Assembly (NCBI GenBank): GCA_037575805.1
Contig: JAZHPD010000062.1
Span: forward strand, 1 to 64,000
Length of the DNA: 64,000 nt
Direction of reading: 5' to 3'
Source of the DNA: Lecanicillium sp. G3
Taxonomy: Eukaryota > Ascomycota > Sordariomycetes > Hypocreales > Cordycipitaceae
Part shown: positions 58,441 through 64,000 of the stretch, in pieces
Layout: each line of letters begins with the position of its first letter
Numbering within the stretch: the stretch's first letter is position 1
Notes under the pieces: model-generated
Told to the model about the DNA's origin: nothing
Database searches by the model: none
What the model saw: only the letters and a program-made list of their open reading frames with translations
Position numbers and translations under genes: made by a program

Positions 58441-60166
58441 ATGGCGGCTATTCGACTCATGCCTCTCAGGGCTATCGGAGCCCTCAGCCTTCTTGGCTCT
58501 GTAGCCATCAAGCTTCTTCATTTAACCAACAACAAAACACAGTCTGTGGTCATTTTCATGGTGTTGTTTGCCGCGCAGGTTTCGCTATACTCTTTTTATG
58601 CCATATTCATCTATCCTTTCTTTGTTTCTCCACTTCGACACCTACCACAGGTGAAAGGTGGCTGGCCCCTCCTAGGCCACGGATATGCAATGCGTCGAGA
58701 TGGTCCCGGCGTTATGGCTAAAAAGTGGTAAGTAATACAGCGCCTCTCTCGTTCCTTAGTATGCAGATGGAAAATATGAAGAAACTAAAACAGTAAACCA
58801 TAGGATCAGAGAAAACCCAAACCAAGGCTTGATCCGCGTCCTCTGGCACTTCAACCAAGAAATGGTCGTTGTCAACAGCCCGCAAGCCCTATCCGAGCTG
58901 CTTGTCACAAAGTGCTACAGCTTTGAAAAGCCTTTGTTTGCTCGCAAGTTCCTGGCTTTCATCATCGGCTGGGGCCTTCTGACCGTGGAGGGCGATGTGC
59001 ACAAAAAACAGCGTCGCGATATGTTGCCCGCCTTCTCGTTTCGCCATATCAAAGACCTGTATCCGACGTTTTGGAGGAAATCTCGCGAATCCGTACAAGC
59101 TATAACCGCAACCTGCAATGAGAAAGGATATATTGAGATGGACATTGCACCCTGGACGGCACGCTGCGCCCTTGACATCATCGGCCTGGCCGGCGTGGGT
59201 GTCGATTTCGGCTCTATTCGGGACCCCCAAAACCCATTGGCTCAAAGCTATGAGTATCTGCAGCCTTCGGAAAAAGACATGGCACTGCTTGGTCTGCGTG
59301 CATTTCTTCCGGACTTTATCGTGCAGAATCTCCCTCTGCAAAGAATAAGAGATGCCCGCAAAGCCACGAGCCACATCAGAGGAGTGGCCCATGAGCTGAT
59401 CAAGGAGAAGAGGCGCCTCTTGGATATTAAACAGGACGCAGGTCTCGACATTCTGACAGTTGCCCTCAGTGGTCGGCTGTTTTCTGAAGATTTGCTTGTC
59501 GATCAGATGATGACATTTCTCTCTGCTGGACATGAGACGACTGCTTCTTCCCTCATATGGGCCACATATTTCATGGCCAAATTTCCAGAAATGCAAGAGC
59601 GCCTCCGCAGAGAGGTTCGGGATGCTCTACCCTCCGCTGACAGTGACGTTGAGGTTACCAGTGCGGTGGTAGACTCAATGCCCTACTTGAACGCTGTTTG
59701 CAGCGAGGTGCTCCGAATAAGCAGTCCCGTTGCGCAATCTGTTCGAGTAGCCAACCACGATACTACACTCAGTGATCAGGTCATTCCCAAAGATACATTA
59801 TTGCTCTTAGTACCATGGGCCACCAACACAGACCCGTGCCAGTGGGGAGCCGATGCCCTTGAGTTCAAACCCGAACGCTGGCTGAGCCCCGAGAATGGTG
59901 GTACGAGCGCCAACAATGCTGCGAGCGGGGGAGCGAGCAGCAACTACGCTTTCATGACTTTTCTCCATGGCCCGCACAGCTGTATCGGCGGTGCATTTGC
60001 CAAGTCGGAGTTGGCGTGTCTGGTAGCTGCTTGGATTGGGCGGTTCAAGTTTGAATTAAAAGACAAGTCGTTGCTGGACGAGACGAAGATAAAGATCAAC
60101 CCCAGCATCGTCGCAAAACCTCATGGCGGCTTGGAAATGTGTGTACAAGTTGTGGATGGATGGTAG
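58441..60166 (+). CDS. Cytochrome P450 monooxygenase
   Basis: Membrane-anchored haem-thiolate monooxygenase of the E class; substrate unknown. Two exons, 58441-58727 and 58804-60166, join in phase 2 to give 549 residues. The N-terminus has hydrophobic segments (about residues 10-60) for ER anchoring, followed by HLPQVKGGWPLLGHG. The I-helix oxygen-binding motif is AGHETT at 337-342, the K-helix ExxR is EVLR at about 397-400, the PERF-like motif is FKPERW, and the haem loop FLHGPHSCIGG puts the ligand Cys near 489. All catalytic motifs are intact. Next to the AflR-like regulator and divergent from the lipoxygenase, so an oxylipin or secondary-metabolite role is possible. Confidence 0.94.
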
Positions 60167-62626
60167 TAACGGCAACGGAGGGGAAGGTACCAGCACTTTA
60201 ACAGTTCGCCAAATAATATCAGATTTTGAAATCTTCCTTCCTTTCTTTTTTCTTTTCACTTTTTGCACTGTATCTGTGTTATTTGCTGGTCATTAGATTG
60301 TGAAAAAATACAAATAGCAAGTGCATAATCTAGTCAGCAGAGGCACAGTCGTGACAAGCGCAGGCCACATGGTCGCATACGGGATGAGTTCTTCAAATCG
60401 GGCCCTCGAAACCGACAACATTACAGCTAGTCATGAGAACAATCTCAATCCCCGCTCAGGTCTCGCTTGTTTTATATCCCGTGTCATCTGGGTTGATAGG
60501 TTCATTGGCTTCATTCCGGACCTCGAACGTATACCCGTTAGTAATGCTTATCTAGCAGCCGTGTATGCCTTTGCATCCCCACAGAGAAGCGATATCTCCA
60601 GCATGCTGCTAGCCTATAGAAGGAACGTGCAGATCGACACTGCAGCTAGCTAATAAGCGGCCACCCTCGCTCAGCTGATGTTCAGAAGGGCCGAAGTAGT
60701 CTCAATGCCTCGTTTTCTAGCCATCTTCAACTTCAAGAGGCGATGCTACTACCGTTATCTGGCGCCTTTCTCACGTTCCCTTCTTCCAAAGCGCCGAAAC
60801 ATAAGCATCAGACTGCACTCCTCATCCATCGCCTTCGGCATCTTGGAAGCGAGCAGTAAAAGCTCGCTACACCGAGATTAGGTTTACAGGAGGCTATTTC
60901 CGGCCGGGGGCTCACCCATGGTGACCAGAGAAGTGAAGGCGCAAGGTTCGTCCAAGTATTAGAAGAGCTTCGCAAACCCGTGACGTCCAGAAGGAGGGTG
61001 TTTGGGAGGCTGATGCTGTTCGTTTTCGGCGTGCATCGCCTCATTAGCTTGCCATCAATTGCCAGCGGCCGCACCTCTTAATTTAGCGAGTAGTGGAATT
61101 CACAGACGACGCGGAATATCAGCTATTCTTAGCAGGGGCACCAAAGATTTACCAGGACCAGATAAATATAATCTCATCGTGCGGCTGTCGATTTTAAATC
61201 GGTATCGGCACATCTTCTGCAACTCCATTCTCGCCACCGTATGGCACCGGATGGCGCGAGACCCTTGTATCAATTGTAGCGTCACAATAGTACAAAAACA
61301 AGCCATCGAAGTGAACCAGTTGTTATGTTGAACTGAACCAGTTGTTATGTTGAACACACCAGTAAATACAGGATGAATTCGAATAACATGTTGAAACGGA
61401 AGCATTGCAGTTTCATAATGTGCTCAAAGTTGCGGCCTTGACCTCATAATCCGGCACTTCGCCCCCCCCCCTTCAGACGATGCATCTTAGCCTCAATACC
61501 AGCCCACATGGAGAGGATCGGTTGTTGCGTTCTAGCGAGTGAGAGCTGACCAAGACGCGAAGTGCCCGGGCGCAGAGCTTATTACGGAGTATGGAAAGTG
61601 GAAATATGCAAGAGCAGGACTTGATGTCTGTGGAAGACTATTGATTGTGGATCCTCGCGCGCGGCAGACCTCCTGAGAGTTAGCGCTGACCAGGACTCTC
61701 TTCTTGTCGGGCTAGAGTAGAGGCTTTGCATGGCGCACCTCCCAGCCTTGATCTGACAAGTTTGGCAAGATGGAAGAGCGGGCCGGTTGTCGCCCACGCT
61801 GCAAGTCTCACTTCTTAGGGCTGGAAACTCGTTATTGCCTGCCGGGACGCCCACTCGGGAACTGTCCGATGAGCTAATCCGACGCTGGTCGTAGTGTCCA
61901 AGAGCTTTGCGACGGGCTACATAGCTAGGCCATGCACGTGCTGTACGGAGTAACGAGTATCGAACCAAGCTGCGACCGACTTGTTGGCACGAGAGAAAGT
62001 TGGCCGACCTGTTATATCTTCCGTCAAACCTTCAGTCATTGGTCAATAGTCCGCGTCAGTGTAGCGAATTGGAAAGTGCCTCTCTACAAACCGCCTTGTT
62101 TGAAACCATATTCTCATTATCTGCAGAGGTATTGGGGTGATTTGCCATTGCCATGCATTACCACGAGCGCGGCCAGCACTGGCCAGCGCTGCTCACGCAC
62201 CCACCAGCCTTGTATCTAGTTCCAAGTCAAGCACAACCAGCAGCCTGCCGGAACTCGAGCGAGCCGGGGCTCACAGCTAATGAGATTGTGGTAGAGCCGT
62301 TCGATGGAATAACGCTGTGCCTTTCCAGATTTCGAACCAGTCCACAACACCATCTTCGGCCGTTATCTACTTACGGTTGGCGCAGCGAAGATCTCTCCAG
62401 GATGACGGCCACGCACAAAGGTTACCTATCATGATTTACAATAAGTATCAAGCCACTCCTCGTCTCGAGCCAGACGGCTGACCTTTGAGCAAGCCACCAG
62501 AAATTTATATCTGAAACTCGCATCACAAAAAAGAAAACGCCTCCCCCGCAGTCTGTTCCAGTCCTCGTATACATCCACTCTGCCTTATCCACTACGAAGC
62601 GAGACCGACCACCATATATCGACAGG
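60167..62626. other. Gene-free interval
   Basis: About 2.5 kb between the P450 and the AflR-like gene. It contains a 22-bp tandem duplication at 61312-61355 and two copies of the TACGGAGTA-type motif (61583, 61943). No gene supported. Confidence 0.6.
61312..61355. repeat. 22-bp tandem duplication
   Basis: Two identical head-to-tail copies of a unit that starts TGAACCAGTTGTTATG and ends TTGAAC. Recent local duplication in intergenic DNA. Confidence 0.9.
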
Positions 62627-63835
62627 ATGGGGCCAAGTCGTGAGGCTTGCGATCGTTGTCATGCGATGAAGACGCGATGCGTTCGATCGGCCAACTCTCC
62701 CGTCTGTGTTCGCTGTACGCGGCTAAACTTTTCCTGCCATTACAGTCCGCCTGGTCGCACTGGCCGACCTGCTGGAAGCAAGCAAAACAAAAGCAACAGT
62801 GCCATCAGCCGTCGCAGCAGAACCATACCGAGATCGTACTCCCAGAGATCATCATGCTGTAGCGATGCCGCGGCTTGCACAACGCAAGACTCTGTGAACC
62901 CAAGCTTGGGGCAAATTTCGCCGGCTCTCACTGCCGACGATCAGACGAACTCTCACTTGGCAGTCGGCTTTCCGGACCTCAAGCTTTTGGGGTCCGATGG
63001 CTTTTTGAGTGATAGCACAGGCTCCATGTTTTTAATGGATGACCCGTTTCAGGACGTCCTACAAAGCAACATGGCCAGCAGCATATCGAGCATATCCACA
63101 ACTCCGCCATCCACTACATCGCACGATCCTTTTGAGAACACATTTCCCGGTCCTGTATCTTTGACTAGGCACGCCTCGACCACACCGATTGAAGACGCGG
63201 ACTTTATTCTACTGGATGCACAGGGACAACTTCTCAACCTCTTGAAGGGCCTTGACTCCTGCTCCAGCTTCCCGCAAGATGTGGAAGATATATACCGAAT
63301 TACGGATACATTTGTCAACGTGGTTGACAATATTGCTACTGGATTAGATGCCTCTTCCACAAGTCACTCTTCGACTAGCACTTCGGTTACTCATATGCTC
63401 CTCTCGAGCTGTTACATAAGTCTGATTAAAGCCTTCGAATGCTTAGTCGGTCTTCTTCGACGCGAGATTAGCTCAACCCCCGGCAACATTACGATACAAA
63501 ATGATATCAACATTGCGCAGTCTACGTCCATAGCGCCTGTCGCACTTTCTAGCGCCACGTACGGTAGCCTTGACAGCGGTCAATTTGCGATGGCGCATCC
63601 CGCCGTGGCTGAGATCAATATCCATGTCGTCAGCCAGGCTGCACAGCATCTAAAAGCGTCGATCTCACGATGCGCAGAAAATGTAACATCTGCAACACGA
63701 CTGGAAAACAAAAACAGCAGCCATATTTTGGTTGGGGCGAGCTCCGTCCGGGTATTTACAGAGACTGCGATGGATGATTTGGAGAAGCGAGAGCATGCAC
63801 TGTTTTCGGGGCTGCAGATGCCAATCTTGCAGTAG
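62627..63835 (+). CDS. AflR-like Zn2Cys6 transcription factor
   Basis: Predicted regulator of the type often found in secondary-metabolite clusters. Single exon, 402 residues from ATG 62627. The zinc cluster uses C8, C11, C18, C27, C30 and C37 (ACDRCHAMKTRC, then VCVRCTRLNFSC) and is followed by the basic linker PPGRTGRPAGSK, which resembles AflR-family proteins. The middle is Ser/Thr-rich and disordered. The C-terminal part has the helical LLSSCYISLIKAFECLVGLL and the end segment VRVFTETAMDDLEKREHALF, typical of the AflR C-terminal domain. The window ends soon after, so any cluster it controls would lie to the right or be the P450 region. Confidence 0.86.
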   Translation: MGPSREACDRCHAMKTRCVRSANSPVCVRCTRLNFSCHYSPPGRTGRPAGSKQNKSNSAISRRSRTIPRSYSQRSSCCSDAAACTTQDSVNPSLGQISPALTADDQTNSHLAVGFPDLKLLGSDGFLSDSTGSMFLMDDPFQDVLQSNMASSISSISTTPPSTTSHDPFENTFPGPVSLTRHASTTPIEDADFILLDAQGQLLNLLKGLDSCSSFPQDVEDIYRITDTFVNVVDNIATGLDASSTSHSSTSTSVTHMLLSSCYISLIKAFECLVGLLRREISSTPGNITIQNDINIAQSTSIAPVALSSATYGSLDSGQFAMAHPAVAEINIHVVSQAAQHLKASISRCAENVTSATRLENKNSSHILVGASSVRVFTETAMDDLEKREHALFSGLQMPILQ

Positions 63836-64000
63836 GAAATTATTGTTAGATAAAGAGTTAGATATAAATACAGCTCCAAGAGCTACAAGTCATGAGAAAT
63901 TTGTAAATATAGCAATTCCAGAACTCACATTCAGTTTCCACCCCTGGCCAAGAGGTACTATAAGCTGATAGTGGGTAATACTGGGGATACTTTGTATAGC

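Noticed and set aside
62325..62345. TTTCGAACC, resembling the complement of a tRNA B box
   Set aside because: Flanking bases cannot form a T-stem, and no A box or cloverleaf could be built.
1..64000. CRISPR arrays, telomere repeats, rRNA genes or intact transposons
   Set aside because: None of the required repeat structures, terminal repeats or transposase-like frames was seen.

Overview
This window looks like chromosomal DNA from a filamentous ascomycete, most likely a hypocrealean Sordariomycete. The evidence is many short spliceosomal introns (about 50-100 nt, with GTRNGT donors and CTRAC-type branch points), Zn2Cys6 and C2H2 regulators with fungal-specific middle domains, a NACHT-WD40 STAND gene, a secreted manganese-type lipoxygenase and a thiamine riboswitch in a leader intron. 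There is no sign of a bacterial operon, a CRISPR array, rRNA or a recognisable tRNA. I joined exons by reading splice sites and checking phase. Almost every multi-exon model closes exactly in frame at the family's usual length.

Layout. 1-1.2 kb: low-complexity contig-like start. 1.2-6 kb (minus): neutral ceramidase and a C2H2/C2HC transcription factor. 6-13.1 kb: a secreted GH2 glycosidase (plus) converging on a sugar-porter MFS transporter (minus). 13.4-23.2 kb: housekeeping block with glucosidase II beta subunit (ER N-glycan quality control), a GCIP/cyclin-D-binding-like protein, SIP5 and a UFD1-domain zinc-finger protein. 26.3-28.3 kb: F-box protein with a Cys-rich C-terminus and a 7-nt microexon. 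28.8-30.3 kb: ARP6. 30.7-32.3 kb: NMT1/THI5 thiamine-pyrimidine synthase, with a TPP aptamer inside its 5'-leader intron. 33.3-37 kb: a decayed NACHT-WD40 gene. 38-42.5 kb: purine-cytosine permease and a KHA1-type K+/H+ antiporter (convergent). 42.5-47 kb: gene-free stretch serving as the upstream region of a highly codon-biased hexose transporter (47-48.8 kb). 49.4-52.5 kb: D-arabinose 1-dehydrogenase (ARA2) facing a Zn2Cys6 regulator. 54-56 kb: lipoxygenase. 58.4-60.2 kb: cytochrome P450. 62.6-63.8 kb: an AflR-like Zn2Cys6 regulator.

Functional themes. There are three carbohydrate-related genes (GH2, MFS sugar porter, hexose transporter). The lipid-oxidation and secondary-metabolism genes sit at the right end (lipoxygenase, P450, AflR-like factor), but they are spaced by 2.4 kb gaps and are not a proven cluster. 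The most informative non-coding element is the TPP riboswitch with upstream ORFs. The most unusual gene structures are the 7-nt microexon, a GC-AG intron and a possibly optional 54-nt intron. The gene-poor intervals share a short palindromic motif around TACGGAGTA. I did not find a clearly new multi-gene system.
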